Of a stretch of DNA of 64,000 bases, positions 39,560-53,119 are shown piece by piece. The stretch lies in contig OY747707.1 in assembly GCA_963556495.2 (NCBI GenBank), positions 34,925,371 through 34,989,370 on the forward strand, given 5' to 3'. Below the pieces are notes generated by a model. It did no database searches, was not told where the DNA came from, and saw only the letters and a list, made by a program, of their open reading frames with translations. The stretch's first letter is position 1. Each line of letters opens with the position of its first letter. Made by a program: the position numbers and the translations under genes. Source of the stretch: Valencia hispanica. Lineage: Eukaryota > Chordata > Actinopteri > Cyprinodontiformes > Valenciidae.

Positions 39560-40000
39560 AGTTCCCGCGGAAGTCCCGCCTCCCGCTGTCCCAATGTTGC
39601 GCCTCGATGATGTAACCGCTTTCCAAATATAGCGTGTTGCTGATGGCCAAGCGGTTTTCTCATTGGCTAGGGTGGCCGTCACTTACGGTGACGTCACCAC
39701 CACCGTGTTATTATTGTAAACAGCCCGCCTGCTCGCTCCCACCGACGCTCTGTGAGAAGCCGACTACTCCATCCAGCCCTTTGTTCGTGCAGTAGAGAAA
39801 AAAAAAAAAAAAACAAAACACCGAGGCGAGGAAGCGCAGCGATCTTCCGTGGAGACCGCGCGTCAAACCTCAAAGCAAAGTTGCACAATTCAATTATATT
39901 CACAACAAACCTCCGAGTTTATTTTTAAAAAATAGCGTAGATACCGCCGCTACGGTACGGGCATGTTTGGGATCTCTTTGCAAACCGGCTGCCGCGCGTA
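39560..40000. promoter_or_regulatory. CpG-rich promoter-like region with CRE palindrome
   Basis: CpG density rises sharply. GGTGACGTCACC at 39687-39698 is a perfect palindrome containing a full CRE (TGACGTCA). ATTGG (minus-strand CCAAT) is at 39662-39666. Sequence of 5' UTR type follows, without a clear donor. The direction of transcription is not decided. In human the next gene towards this side is the non-coding DLEU1 and then DLEU7; no coding match is seen. Confidence 0.5.
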
Positions 40001-40576
40001 TATCACCAACACATTCATGTTCACTCGAAAATGTCTTGTTTATTTATATGTTTTTCGTGGAAACATTATTTAAACAGCGTGGTATATTCCCAGGCCATAT
40101 TTGGAGTTGACAGTTTAGTTACGCCGCCGTTGTCAATGGCTGCAAAATGACAAACTTCTCATTCTGAAAAACACATGCACACAATGAATATCTCGGCCTG
40201 TTATATTATAATATTCCAACCCCGTCAGTTCCACATCATAAAGGGACTTGAGACAGTCGATCAGATCTACTCGTATATCTACCCACTCGAGAGGTCACAC
40301 AGCAAAAGTTGAAATTACTCAAGTGTCGGTCTCATCCGTACTTACTCGGTTGTCTATTCCGGAGTCATCGCCCGCATCTCTCTCTCTTCACTCAGTCGCT
40401 GCCAGCCGGGCCACCCCTCACCTCGATGTTTCCCACCCGAGCGAGGCAAGTTAACAACAAGCTGCCATTCCCCGACTAAGTGCAGTTTCAGCAAAGCTTC
40501 AAGGAAGTTGTTTCTTTTGTTCCAGTATTTTTTGGTTGCGTCAATGTTGCGAAAAGAGAAAGGGGGGTTAGGTTAG

Positions 40577-40604
40577 GGGGAGGAGGAGGAGGAGGAGGAG
40601 GAGG
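40577..40604. repeat. (GGA)n microsatellite
   Basis: About 9 GGA units in GC-rich sequence. Confidence 0.9.
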
Positions 40605-40734
40605 CGGAGCGGTGGATCCACGGAGCCACCGTGAGAGGGAGGGAAAAAAAACCCCACATCTGAGCGCACTACAGCTATAGAGAGAAGAACCCCCTCATCC
40701 AAATCCGCGATCAAGTCGCCTCATCAGCTCAACT

Positions 40735-40885
40735 CACGTGTTTGGGTGTTGGACCAGCATCCCGTCCAGAGTGCGCGCAACCGCCAAGATCAGCCTATAT
40801 ATACAGGTCGGTGCGCCTGTGCGCCTAGTGGAGGAAGGAGCATGGCGGAGGGAGGGAGCGAGGGAGGGAGAGGGGGCATTTGCAT
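40735..40885 (+). promoter_or_regulatory. TATA-type promoter candidate: E-box, TATA, octamer
   Basis: CACGTG at 40735-40740, TATATATA at 40796-40803 and ATTTGCAT (POU octamer) at 40878-40885 lie in one GC-rich stretch. An ATG at 40842 in a fair context (GGAGCATGG) opens a 96-codon frame (MAEGGSEGGRGGICIARL) that resembles no family; I do not call it a gene. Confidence 0.4.
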
Positions 40886-41132
40886 AGCGCGGTTGAGTTA
40901 CAGATCCCATACACTGCCATTCAGTTCTTGCACATCTTGCGTCGTCAAAACGAGAATGCGTGGTGCACCACGTACGCCTCTTTTCCACTTGAAACTCTGC
41001 TGGTTCTCATGGAGAGCGCAGGGCAGCAGCGAGGTGCACAACAGTTTGCCATCATTGCTTGAGCGCAGACAAAAAAAAAAACAGAGTTTCGGTCTGTGCC
41101 ACCGATCTTGTCAAGAAAGGTTCATTTACTGA

Positions 41133-44100
41133 TTCCAGAATGCAGGAAAGTTTACCTTCTCCCTGTGTGAGGCAGCAAGAAAATAATAGTAATTACAAAA
41201 AAGATTCAAGAACAGTTTGGGAAGCTGTAGGTTTTGCGTTCATAACAGAAACCAAGAGGACATTTAAGCAAATGCAAAACTATGAGTTTATATATAGCTA
41301 AAAAGCAGACACATATGCCACTCTTTGATGCGACCGACCCGCCACTCTTCTTGGAAGTCGGCAGGCAGGGAGGGGACAGCTGAGACGGCTTACTATGCAG
41401 AAATAGGATCATGTTGGTTCATCGGATAAAAAGGTGAGCGCCGTTTCCTCGCTCTTACAGTAGCATTGCGTCAGGAAGCTGCTGGTGTCAGTGAAGCCAC
41501 CATCACTATAGTAGGTAGCTACGCCCATCTAATAATAATAATAATAAAAAAAAAATAAAAATAAAAAAAAAACCTACCCTCCACCTCGTCCACCTTCACC
41601 ACATGGCAGCAACTGAGACCGTTTACATTATTCTTCACTTGTTCCTAAATGCGTCTCTGTAAACAGATAGACATCAGAGCGCTTGTATGAGTTCTATGTC
41701 GAACCTCTGGGCAACGAAATATTTAAAAAGGAAGAGGAAGTAAATCGTACGCATCAAACTTCAACGTCAAAGTTCAAGGCCTGGCATAGGCCCTTTAAAG
41801 TTGAACAAAAATCTTGTGGAGATTTGTTGAACTTGCTGAGTAACAGTTACAGTATTAGAAGCCCACAAGTGGCTGTAAGCACAGTATGCGCAAAAGAGTC
41901 ACAAGCTGGGAAAGTTTAGTTTACGATGTTACAAAAGTATCTGATGACAAACAAAGATAGCTTACTTTTTGTGTCATTGCATGATTTCTCTTGTTACCAA
42001 TTTTACCTGCGTGCATACAAAACTGGGGGTCAAGCAGCACTTTATGACCTCTGTGGCGCTTTATGACCATGCTTTCAGCAGCCACTTGTTAGGTCTGTGT
42101 GCGCCACAGGTTTGGTATGAGACGCATCTTCAGATTGTCTTTGGTGTAAACTGATATTTTTTCCTCCAAAGCACGTACAAAGCGAGGTAAATAAACTCTT
42201 GTTTCTCCTCTCACCAAATAAGTTGCATGAACCAAACTGTCCGGCCCATGCATGGGTTTGATGAGAATTTGCAAACCACAGTTACATTTACATTTTTTCC
42301 CCTTGCTAGATTGCATGCAGAAACTGTCAGTCTTTAATGTGCATGTCATGATGTAGAGGTTTAATTGTTTGAAATTTCATTCAGCAATAGAATTCCTTTT
42401 AGAAAAGGGGTGTAAATTATGTTTATTGTGAATTAAAATGATCACAGAAATACCTAATTATAGAGTTTTGTTTTAAAGAAAGCTTTTGTATTTTTAAACC
42501 CAAACAATTTTATCTTTTGTAATCAGGGTTTTGGTCCATTAGATCCAAGTTATCTGTCTCAGGTCTCAAGTGCACGACATGTTTTTTCGCTTGCATTCAA
42601 TTGGCAGTTTTCCTCACAATGAAGTTTCATAACAGTATAGGCACTGACCTGTAAATTTGATCTGACAGAGCTGAGTAAAAGTTTGTGTGGAACCAACAGG
42701 AGTGGTGTCCGTATGTTTGGGAGTGTCGCGTTCGCAGAATTTGAATATTTACCCGATGTGTGGGCTGATGCAGAGTCAGAATGCAAAAGAAAAAAAACGT
42801 AATCAGGCGCAATTATCTGATGGGCTGCGGTTTCCATTAAAGGTCATCGATGAAAAACAAGAAAAGCTGCGTTGAAAATATTTGTGGAGAGATGTTATGA
42901 TTTCTAAAATTAAATCCATACATAGACCACATAGGGTTTTTTTTATTTTGAATTTATTTTGGTATCACACTCGTCTTTCGTTCTCTCTCTGGTTATATTT
43001 TCTTTTGGACAGAATTCAGAGTGCGCATTTGAAGGTTTTACATCTACTTCAAGGAGCTTCCATTCTGTACCCCGGCAGGCTGCATTGTGCGTCAACGGTG
43101 TGGATGGAGAAGCAACCAAAGACGAATCATTACAACATTCTCCCTCTGCGCTTGGGTTTGAAAAAGTTTCAACTTTTATTTAAAGTTTTTGTATGAGAAA
43201 AACGTGTCCGTGCGCATCGTAGGAGCGCATTTATTTGCGCAAAATTAAGACAGGAAAGTACCCAGACGTCTTTCTGTATGTCTTTCACCTAATTTTGATA
43301 TTTAGAATATGAGGAGAGACTGAAAGGTCATATTGTGTGGGAGGAATCTATCTGACTCAAAACGAAAAAGCCTCATCTGTTTGCGTGTTTGTTTTTTTGT
43401 GTGTGCCGTGTGAATAATAGCGCACTTCTCACAGATCAGCATCTCTAGCTGCTTTTCCTGCACTCAAGACTTTTTCCTTCACCTTTTTGATTACACGGCG
43501 CATTCAAATTTCGCAGAAAACGTTTTAATTACAACCTTGTCCGAATTTGATAGCAAAGTTTAAAAGTGGTTCATGATTAGATTTAGCCCGTGGCGCCACC
43601 ATGGGGGAGGAAAGGAAGGGTAATAGCAAACCCCAGTAAATTTCCCAGTCCCTCTGACCAGACAAACTTATATTCATAATATTTTTATGAACACAAATTC
43701 AGGATAGGGGAAGACAAATGAGGAGCTTGAACAACAATTATTTATTTATGCATGCTTTAATTGCTGTATCTAATAGTCCCTCCCACCACATATTTGATGA
43801 CAGTATAATACCTATCTAAAAAATAAATAAGTGTTTCAAGTTTAGTACACTAAACTTTCTGTTTTACATCAGGTGAATACTGTGCTTTAACAAAAGGCAA
43901 TGCGAAAACCTGTCTAGAGCTAAAGCTGTCTTACAACTGCACCACCCAGGTCACATTATATCATGCTCCTCACTCATGTCATCTATACCAAAAATGCCTG
44001 CATGCAAACTGTAACCCTCACTCTGATGATATCTTTGTTAGCAGGGGACATGTTCCAAAATCAATGATGTGCACTCAATTAACCTGATGGACAAAACGTC

Positions 44101-44879
44101 AGTGAGGTTAAGGAAGGCAATGTGTGGATTTTTTCTTTTCTCTGTGAGTGACTGTATTCATGTCCATAACTTGTGTTGTATGTGGGCCAGGAGACAGTGG
44201 GTGAGGTCCTGCCTCTTCCAAAGCACCCTGTGTCCAGAGCAGGGGTAGGCCAGCACAGACCGCTGGTTGGTGAGTTGGAACGATGCGGCTTTTATTTCTC
44301 TCTCACACACGCACATGGGAAGTTCAGGAGAAAAAAGGCACGAGAAGGAAAATCCCTGCCTTCGATTGGGGGGATAATTAGAACCCATTTATCCCCTTGG
44401 TTAAACAGTTGCAAAGGACCCCTCTGTTTATAACTGTCAAACGAGAATTGTCTGATTGAGATTTGAGACTTCTAAAGGTCAATGCTGCGGAAAGAGTCAG
44501 CTGAATTTGTAGTTTGTAGTTGTGCTACAGAAGAAAATGAAAACATACAATGAGTAGATGTGCGTTAATGCAGGGGTGTCTCTAAAAAGGTTTTTTGAAC
44601 GGGTTTCTGGATGGGAGGCCCAGGTGATCTTCGGCTGGCACATGAAAATTGAATGCCATTAGAAATGTCAACGTTTTATTAAATTGTTGTCATGCATTTG
44701 GGGTTGTTGATCAACATTCAGAAGCGGTTCAGTATTAAGGGCACATAAATTACATAGACATTAAAAATAAACGGAGGGATGAATAAATTCATATTTCTAA
44801 AAAAATATGATGTACTTTAGACTATGTGGTCAGGGTGGGGGAGCAAATTTAAAAGGGTGGTGCTCTGCGGTGTGCAAGA
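41133..44879. other. No recognised gene
   Basis: Several frames of 60-104 codons (for example 42882-43196 plus) without family resemblance. An A-rich (TAA)n/(A)n tract lies at 41531-41572. The absence of recognised transposons here is notable compared with both sides. Confidence 0.45.
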
Positions 44880-45460
44880 TTAAGGTTTGGGAGTTGGTTG
44901 AGCTCGGTGTCCGGGTGCTGGCTGGTCTTGACCTGGGGATGCCGTCCGTCCGCTGGGGCTATTGGTACGGTGCCCCAACAAGGGACCGGGGGGGGGGCAT
45001 TTAGATGTCAGCTGTGGGGATTGGCCATGTCGACCATCGGCTGGCCATGGTCCCCACGGCCTGACGGTGGGGGCCTCCGTTGGCTGGTCCCTTGTCGGGT
45101 ACCTGCTGGGGGGTGGAGCGCCCTAGGGTCTCCAGGCCCATGGCTGAATCATCTCTAGTGTAGCCTGTGGGCTTGTCGCTGTGGCCCCCATTGTAGCTGC
45201 TGGATGTTCCCCCGGGGCTCTACTCTGCTCCCCTCTTGGGTGGTGCGGTCAACCCTGCGTTGGTCTGCCTGGGGCTCCTGTGCTCTGGCGGTCTTTTGGA
45301 TGCCTATGGCTCCGATCTCCTTCGTGTCTGTGTCCTTTCCTGGGAGGCGGATCGATGGCTTCTCTCACCAGCTATTGAACACTCGTATGGAGAAACCATA
45401 CATGCACCAGCGTGCTCATACACACACTCATATATATCAAGCGCAGTACTATAGCAAAAA
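44880..45460 (+). repeat. GC-rich dispersed fish repeat
   Basis: A block rich in GGGGCT and CTGGGG words with a G9 run at 44989-44997, then CATTTAGATGTCAGCTGTGG and GGGATTGGCC-type words, ending near CACCAGCTATTGAACACTCG. I recognise the layout as a repeat family common in teleosts, but not its class. Open frames here (W/G/P-rich) are not genes. Confidence 0.5.
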
Positions 45461-47109
45461 CCGTAATGCTCCACTTGTGAAAGTAAATCAGTTGGGTTTC
45501 TACTTGGTACTAAGACACAATTCTGAGCACCACACGGCCAGACAGGACACGTAAAAGAAAACAAAAAAGAAAAAAAGAAAGCCCACATTGTACTGTTAAA
45601 ATTTTTTTAAGAAATACAATAAATGAAAGTGTGGCCATTAGCTACCTGCTTTTCCCTGTTGCCACCACTTTAATAATATAAGATACATTTAAAACACAAC
45701 CATTAAATGAGGCAGTTTGTTTTAAATGTTCTACATGTTTGTACACAGAAAGTATGTCAAATGTCACTGTTTTTCTACTTATTTAACTTTAATGGAAAAC
45801 TTCTTTCATTTACTTCTCATCTGCTCCTCTTTAATTAATGTTTTGCAGAGCATCCAACAGAAAATGTATCTCACACAGACCCTCAATGTGTGATGCCTGT
45901 ATGCTCAAAATGTGTCCCATGGAGATGGCACCAATCTGAAGTTCCTCGCTCAACACAATGTGAATCAACTAGTAACCTTACCTAGCTAAACACAATTTCC
46001 TCAGTAGAAAAAAAAGTACACATAGCGACTTACCACAGAGGTATATGTTTCTTTTTCAGTCACCTACAAGATAAACAATACTAACATGCATGCAAATCCC
46101 TTCCGTAAGTTGGCAAAAGTAGGTATCCAGAGCCATCATCTGAATCCTGGTTTCCTTGTCTTCTCACTTGAGAGTGAGGGGAAAAGGGGAGGCTCCATTT
46201 GCGTTTGTACAGTATGCGTGCACAAGGGTGTTAAAAGGCGCCCAGAGAGAAAACACACAGAAGTGACCGAACACATCAACTGTTGGAGGGTTGGTGTCTC
46301 ATGAGTGAGGCCTATGACTAAGATCGGAAAAGAGTAGGAGTGTGCCTGTGCCAATGTTGCCATACCAATGCTGCAGAGAGAAAAGGCAGAGGGTAGGAAC
46401 GGGCCGATTTTGATTGGACCGGGGAATAGACACACCAAAATTGAGATCCAGAATAGCGCTACGTGTGTGGAGTGGGATGCATCTCAGTAAACATTTACAT
46501 TTAAGTGAAGGTTGCGTGCAAGTGCTAAGAGTGTTATTCTAATGCCATGTGCAATATGTGCGTAAATGCATTTCTGCGGTTGTGAACTTATTGCGCTCAT
46601 GAGACAGGCTGCATGACATGTGCTCTTTAGCAGTCCTGAAGAGAGAGCCAGCAGTCATTCCAGTAAAACACACCATGAAGTGAAGGGACTTAAAGAGCAC
46701 ATCGGAAGATACTTAAAAGGGAAGTAGTGGCTAAAGTCTTCTGCTTCCTCCTTTTCTGTTCCACCACTATCTTACCTTGTAACATTGCTGAAAGAAATAC
46801 AAATTTTCATTCTTATTTGCTTCTTATCTGGTTCTTTTGTTAGTTTTCACCTTGCCAACTGTTTTCTTCATTGTGTGGATTTACACCCTCACATCATGAT
46901 AAATCCCCTCTCGTTCCCTTCCCATTGCTTCTTTCTGTCCCCCCCTACTGTACATGCTTCACTGTTTATACTGTTGAGTCAGTTTGCCACTGACAGCAGT
47001 GAGTGATAAGGAAAATTGAATCATCATGTATTAGCAACATGAGTCCTCCACTATCATTATTCTCTAAAAGGGAAAGTGTTTGTGGTGTTCTAAGTGTTCA
47101 AGAGCAGGA
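45461..47109. other. No gene seen
   Basis: Ordinary AT-rich sequence. Frames up to 100 codons (46136-46438 minus) lack family resemblance. Confidence 0.5.
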
Positions 47110-48135
47110 ACAGTGCTGAGCGCAGCAGTGTTATGTGTGGTGGAAAAATAACACAGCACCCCACCCTGAACAAACCATTCCTACAGTAAAACCTTGTGGT
47201 GGCAGCATCATGCTGTGGGGATGTTTTTCTACAGCATAGGGACCATGAAGCTTGTTAGAGTTGATGAGAAGATGAATGGAGAAACATTATAGGTTAGAGG
47301 TTAGTTAAAAGAAACAAAAAACAAAAAACCTTGGTGAACAAACAGCCTCACGAAGACCAAGTAACACATGGACAGGTCAGCGATGCAGTTATGGAGAAGC
47401 TGAAATCAGGGTGAGGTCATGAAATAGTATCTAAAGTAACCAAACTTTAAACATCTCACAAAGCACTGTTCAGTCCAGCATCCAAGAAGTAAAAAAATAG
47501 TGTGGCACAGGTGCAATCCTGTCAATGTATGGTTCTCTACCTAAACTGACATGCCAGCAAAGCAGAGCATAATTTGGAAAAAGAAGCCAGGAGGCAAATG
47601 GTAACTCAGCTCAGGTGGGAATATCTTTCAAAACGGCAGCTTTTAGGTGTGCTCTCCACAAATCTGAACCAAATAAAAGTCATGTTTACAGTTTGCCACA
47701 AGCCATTTAAGGGACACAGCAAACATGTGGAATTAGGTGCACTAAATAGATATGGCAAATAATGAGCTTTTTAGGCTTCATGCAAATGCAGTGTGTGGTA
47801 AACAAACACTGGACAACCCCTTATTCACACTATGCCCACAGTGAAACACAGTGGTGGCAGCATCATGCCACCACTGTGATTTTTTTTATTTCCAACACTA
47901 CTGATGGGAAGATGGATGGAGCTAAACACAGGGCAGTCATGAATAAACACTTGAAAACTTCTGTTCACAAACACTCTCCATCTGACCGAATGTAAGCTCA
48001 TTTGCAAATAGTAAGGGGCAGACATTTCAATTTCTTGATAGGCAAAGCCAGTAGACAAAAGCCAAGAGACTTGAACTTTTAAATGTAGTGAAGTGTACTG
48101 ACCCCTGAGGGTAAAAAAAACAAACACATTTTCCC
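47110..48135 (+). mobile_element. Tc1-like remnants, apparently two overlapping copies
   Basis: A central transposase segment (GGTGGCAGCATCATGCTGTG) occurs at about 47200. It is followed by an N-terminal segment (GGACAGGTCAGCGATGCAGT near 47370) and then a second central segment (GTGGTGGCAGCATCATGCCA near 47851). The order centre - N-terminus - centre requires two insertions or a rearrangement. No intact frame. Confidence 0.7.
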
Positions 48136-50899
48136 CTCCAAAAACAACAGTATGGTGGTACTTTCTAATAAAAACATGTTAAACTTTCCAGTTTGTTTTT
48201 ATGAAAAATGAAAAGCATTTTAATTTTTACTTCCCACTTCCTGGTGGTCTGTTACTTAACATATACATTGAAGTTATGTACAATCATTTTCAACGATTTA
48301 CAATATGCGTAAATGGGCGCGCTTGTCAGATTAAAAGTAAATTTTAAAAATAACAACCTCTAAGCAGGTATTAAACATACTTTTTTTTATTAAGCTCACA
48401 TTTCTGCATTCAAATTTTGTTTCTTATTGGTCGGATGTAATACTCTAATCCTTAGGTTTATGTTTTCATCAGCTGTAAGCAAAATATCATCATAATCAGC
48501 ACAAATAAAGGCTTGAATACACCCGTCTGTATGTAATTAATGTATATCATTAGTAGTACCTCAGCAGCATCAGCGGAGAAGGAGACATGTATCACTCCAG
48601 CTGGATGCTGGTCCATAGGTGTCAGGTTTCAGATGGCAGGCGTGCTGAGAGCACAGTGTGGAGCACAGCACAGCCAAGTGGACAACAATGGAAGCACGTA
48701 GAGGCGCAGGTGTCCCTGCCGCGAACCCAGCGTGTGACAGAACATGTTTATTTGTGAATCTGGTGCCATGTGTACACATGTTTACATGTTGCCATGCACC
48801 TAGCATGGGTTCAAGCGCTTCTGGAGAGTGCACGTGCTCATGTAGATTATGTGTTTATGTTGCTTTCTGGTATTGATTCTCTTGCATTCTAACTGCACTT
48901 TAGCAGCACTCATGCATGCTTCCCTCAAGATGGCAACACCTGCAAATGATTATATAGGAAGTATTCCAAGAACAAAAACGCATACATGCTCCATGAAGCT
49001 TGAACGCGGAGACGAAGCTGTCTTACAGGAAACAAAGGACAATTAAGAACAGTCTTTGTCTTTCTGATTGTGTCTGTCTTCATTTGTCCAGCTCTTTATT
49101 TACAAGTCCCTCACTCTGTCTCACTCTTATTCTCTCCCTTTAACTCACTGGAGGATGCTAACCCATCAGGTCCCTTGGCTCCCCTCCATGGGATGATGTC
49201 ATTTCAGATGACATCACCATGCAGTGTATGTGTGTTTGTGCTGTGTGTATGAGTTATGTGTAGCACCCCCACCCAGCCTCACCTCACCTCACACCCCCAT
49301 TTACACACACGCTCCTTCGCTCATCCTGCAGCTCTGCTTCTTTCCTTAGAGGAAAGGTGCTATTTGACATACTCTTGCTACACCCACCATCAGCCAAGCT
49401 ACTGTGCTTGCTCAAGAGCTTGGGTCAAGGAGAATGAGAGAGAAACAGACGTGGATTGCCAGTAAGGCGAAAACACGTCCACACACACACACACTTGTAC
49501 ACAAAAGAAGGAGGCGAAGTGGTGTTTAGAGTAGTGGTAGTGCTGTGAGGGCAGAGAGAGAAGTGTGGAGGTGTGGCAAGAACTCAGAGAGGGGATGGGC
49601 ACTACAGGGGCGAGTCAGCTTAATTACACAACATTGCTGCTACTATAACGCCACAAAGCCAAGGCATAAACTGTCATTAAGATAAAAAGTAGTTCACGGA
49701 GGAGTGCCACAGACTGTCTGAATTCTTCTTGGCTCTATTGTCTGTTGTTAACACAGTTATATATAAGACTTAATGGCCTGGTTCAGATTTCTGGTAAACA
49801 AACGCGTTTAAAGGACTAAAACAGCCTTTTGGGGTAATGGCTTATTTGGGTTTTTTATCTGTGATCTAATGGTGCACTACTTTTAAACTGGAACTGTAAA
49901 ATTTAAATGTTCCAGAAATAATTTTTTGGCTGGAAACATTCTACACGTTTTAGTTTTACTCTCATGTTTCCATGCATGTGTGAACCTGTAAGATGCAGTA
50001 CTCAAGTCTCTATGGAAACTTTTATTTGGGCCTAGTAAAATCAGTCTTACAAACATAACCACCAACCTGTGGACTCTCTATGGACATATTCCTGCCCTTA
50101 TTCAATACAAAATACACCTGCATGAAAAGAACTGATACTGGTACAGTGACAATGCCAGGGCTGCATGTGGCAATGTAATGGTGCCCGATAAATACAATAA
50201 AAAGAGAGAAAAAGATGTGTTGTTATCACATAACACTGCTAGAGTTGTGCTGGGAGATCATTGTTTTCAAAGAGTTCCACATGGTTTCTCTACTCGAAAA
50301 CGTAAGAATGGCTTTAAAAGACCTCTCCCCTTTTAACCAATTACCTGTTTGCATGTAAGAACAAGACCATAAAAGTTAAACTGTTACACATAAACACATT
50401 CTGTGTGGATGACACTGAAGGCACAGTGTGAAGCTAGCTACGTTTCCCCATTGCATGTTGGTTAATGCATATCAAAAAGTCTGCAAAGGACACAACACAT
50501 TATTGTTTACAAAAAATTGCAGATTGCTCATCTATGGGAAAAATTAAGGCCGGCATCTCAAGCAGCCCACTACTGTAAAATGTTTGCTACTGTGAAAACA
50601 CAATTTTGGTTAGGACACAAGACTAAAATCAGAAAGCACTTTTGCAGATTTATATATCACCTTTTCTATTTGAACTGCACTGAGTGAAGCTGGTTAGCTT
50701 GGCTCATTATTTTCCCAAATAGTCCTGAATAGCATTAGCAGAAAGTCATAAGCAGCCATAATAAAAATAAACCCATGTAGCTTTTGCATAAAATGATGTG
50801 TAGCTTTAGGAACTATCTTATCTCGGGACTTGAGATTAGTCCTCATTCATAGGTACTGTTCATCTTCTACACTGCCATTATTCAATCTGTCCTATCCAC
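48136..50899. other. No gene seen
   Basis: Several frames of 60-87 codons without resemblance. At 49195-49215 GATGTCAT and ATGACATC form an inverted repeat around TTCAG, next to TG-rich sequence. Confidence 0.45.
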
Positions 50900-51062
50900 A
50901 AAACAGGACAGGAATAGACTGCAACAAACAATTAGGTCTGCAGAGATGATCATCATGGCTGACCTTCCCTCCATCCAAGACTTGTGCAGGTCTGGGGTCA
51001 GGAAAAGGGTGGCTAAAATCTCTGCAGACCCCACACACCTGGACACAAACTGTTTAGACTTT
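50900..51062 (+). mobile_element. LINE reverse-transcriptase C-terminal fragment
   Basis: The frame around MADLPSIQDLCRSGVRKRVA then KISADPTHLDTN resembles the C-terminal tail of L2/CR1/Rex-like LINE ORF2 proteins, where an ...ADPSHPGH-type motif follows the reverse transcriptase. Only about 50 codons remain. Confidence 0.5.
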
Positions 51063-53119
51063 AACATTGAAGTCAGCACTTCAAAGTGCTATTTGTTCCT
51101 TTATCCTTATTTTATTTCCCCTAAAGTTTATATATTTATACGCATGTCTCATGTGTATAAGTATAAAGTATTTAAAAAAATCACATGGCAGAAAGCCAGA
51201 TTTAATTTACTGTACTTGTAGGTTTAACAGTCACACAAAATTTCACAAATAATCACAACTTGCTTTTTGCGGACAGACAGGTGTAGCTTTAGCAAATGAA
51301 CCCATGTAGCTGTAGCAGGAAAAAAAAAAAACATGTAGCTTTGGCAGAAAGTCACATTTAGCTTAAGAAAAAAAATCATGCACTGCTTTTGTAGAAACGC
51401 AGGAGTATCATTAACTCTGTCCACAGATCACATGTAACAGAGGTGTTCCAGTTCACATTAGTATTAGTGTTGTCTATATTTCTACAATGTCTTCCCTCAC
51501 AAACATACTGACATGAAGTAGGAAAGGACATTGAAGAAATTCAAGTTTATCTTTGTCTTCTGTTGAGTGCTATCTGAAACTTTTTGGCATGACTAATTTC
51601 CCACAAAGATCTTCTCACTCACATCTTTCACACATATCTAGGTGCAGCGGCACAATCACTCTGAAACGAGCCTGGGTTTTATTGAGCACAGTTGGCAATG
51701 TCTAAACCAATGATGTCATTGTGGTGTATGGGCCAGCAATTTAGAGATCAGCAAGTTTCTGAAACGAGGAGTGTTAAAGATAAGCTGTTAGTATGACTGA
51801 TGTTATCGTATTATTAAAATAAAGGTAGAGATGTTGCTTTTGTGCGTGTGATGATGTGTGTGGGTTTCTTTGTTTAGAAGAGAGAAAGTAAGAGCTTTGA
51901 AGTGTGCCAAAAAAAGCCCCCCCAAATTAAATCTTCCAAGGCTCAAAGTATGGAGACATGGTTGGGGGTTTTAATTAAAAAAATAGGTTTGATAAAAAGT
52001 TTTACAGAGGAATCAGCTGCATTCTTTAATGCAGAATGATTGTAATTATGTTTCTTTAATGGCATATGTGTGTGTTTGTGTTGAGGAGGGGATTTCATTA
52101 GAGTCCTAAAACTACTCTGTGAGGTTCGGGGGTTTAGTCATGCCGTTTGCCCATCTGTTCCATGAGAACAGGCCAAGACCCCCGTCACCTCCACCTGCTT
52201 CAGCCTCCAGAGGGGACCAGGACTAATTTTATATCAACAAGGAAGCTCGTTTGTGGACACAACGTTGGGATAGAGGTTCTTACGGATTGTTGGAAAAACA
52301 GGAATCTAATTTTTACCTAGCTAAAGACAGAAGCAAAGAATACAAATCAATTTCAAGCACTTAGTTTATTATTTTTAAAATATATTATTTATCATTATAA
52401 ATTTAATGTTGAATCATTCTAACTTGCTGAAACAGCAAAGAATGAATTACTTTTTCCTTCTTACAACTAGAAATTTGGGATCCAAAGTTAAATATCTCAG
52501 CAACTAATGGATAGAATAAAATGTGAAATTTTTGGAGTGCCAGTATCATTTCTTACCAAATTTTATTTTTGTTGCCCCACTAGAACATCAGGTTTTCACC
52601 TGGACCAACATTAAAAAAAATTTTTATTTTACAAGGAAAACTTGCCAATTTCTTTAAGCCTTGAATTTAAATTCAAATGTAAAATCATTTAACTATAATG
52701 AACATCAAATAGAATGTAAGTGTCAAATAGAATGCTATAATTCGAATATTTATGGGTGCCAATTGATGGTTTGAGACCATCAAGGGGCATCAAGCAGCAG
52801 CAGTTCACTTAAGCCTTGGGCTAGCTCTTTGTGATGAGATATAAAAATTTGAACATGTTTCGCTCATGCTGCATCTAGCTTTTGAGAGGAAATCCTTTAT
52901 CTGTTGAGATGCACAGATTAGTTTTCTGATTGATCTTTGGTTTCTGTAAAACTCTTACTTGCCAATTTCAGATGTTTCAATTGTTATTTAAGAACAATAA
53001 TAAAAAGAATATGAACAGCATTCAAGGTATTTTGGCAATATCTTGCAGTGTATATATGAGAGAATAGTCATTGTAAAAAGTTTTTAAATATTTTTACCTA
53101 AGACAAAATGTTTGCAAAT
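51063..53119. other. No gene seen
   Basis: AT-rich. Contains several separate short copies of a phrase like 'CATGTAGCTTT.GCA' (50775-51350), an interspersed loose repeat, but no recognisable element. Confidence 0.45.

Noticed and set aside
40746..41132. 128-codon frame in the CpG-rich region
   Set aside because: No family resemblance. The part from the ATG at 40842 is only 96 codons and low-complexity at its start, so it is kept as a note under the promoter.
44807..45588. W/G/P-rich frames of 65-116 codons
   Set aside because: The segment looks like a GC-rich dispersed repeat; several overlapping frames are open by composition.
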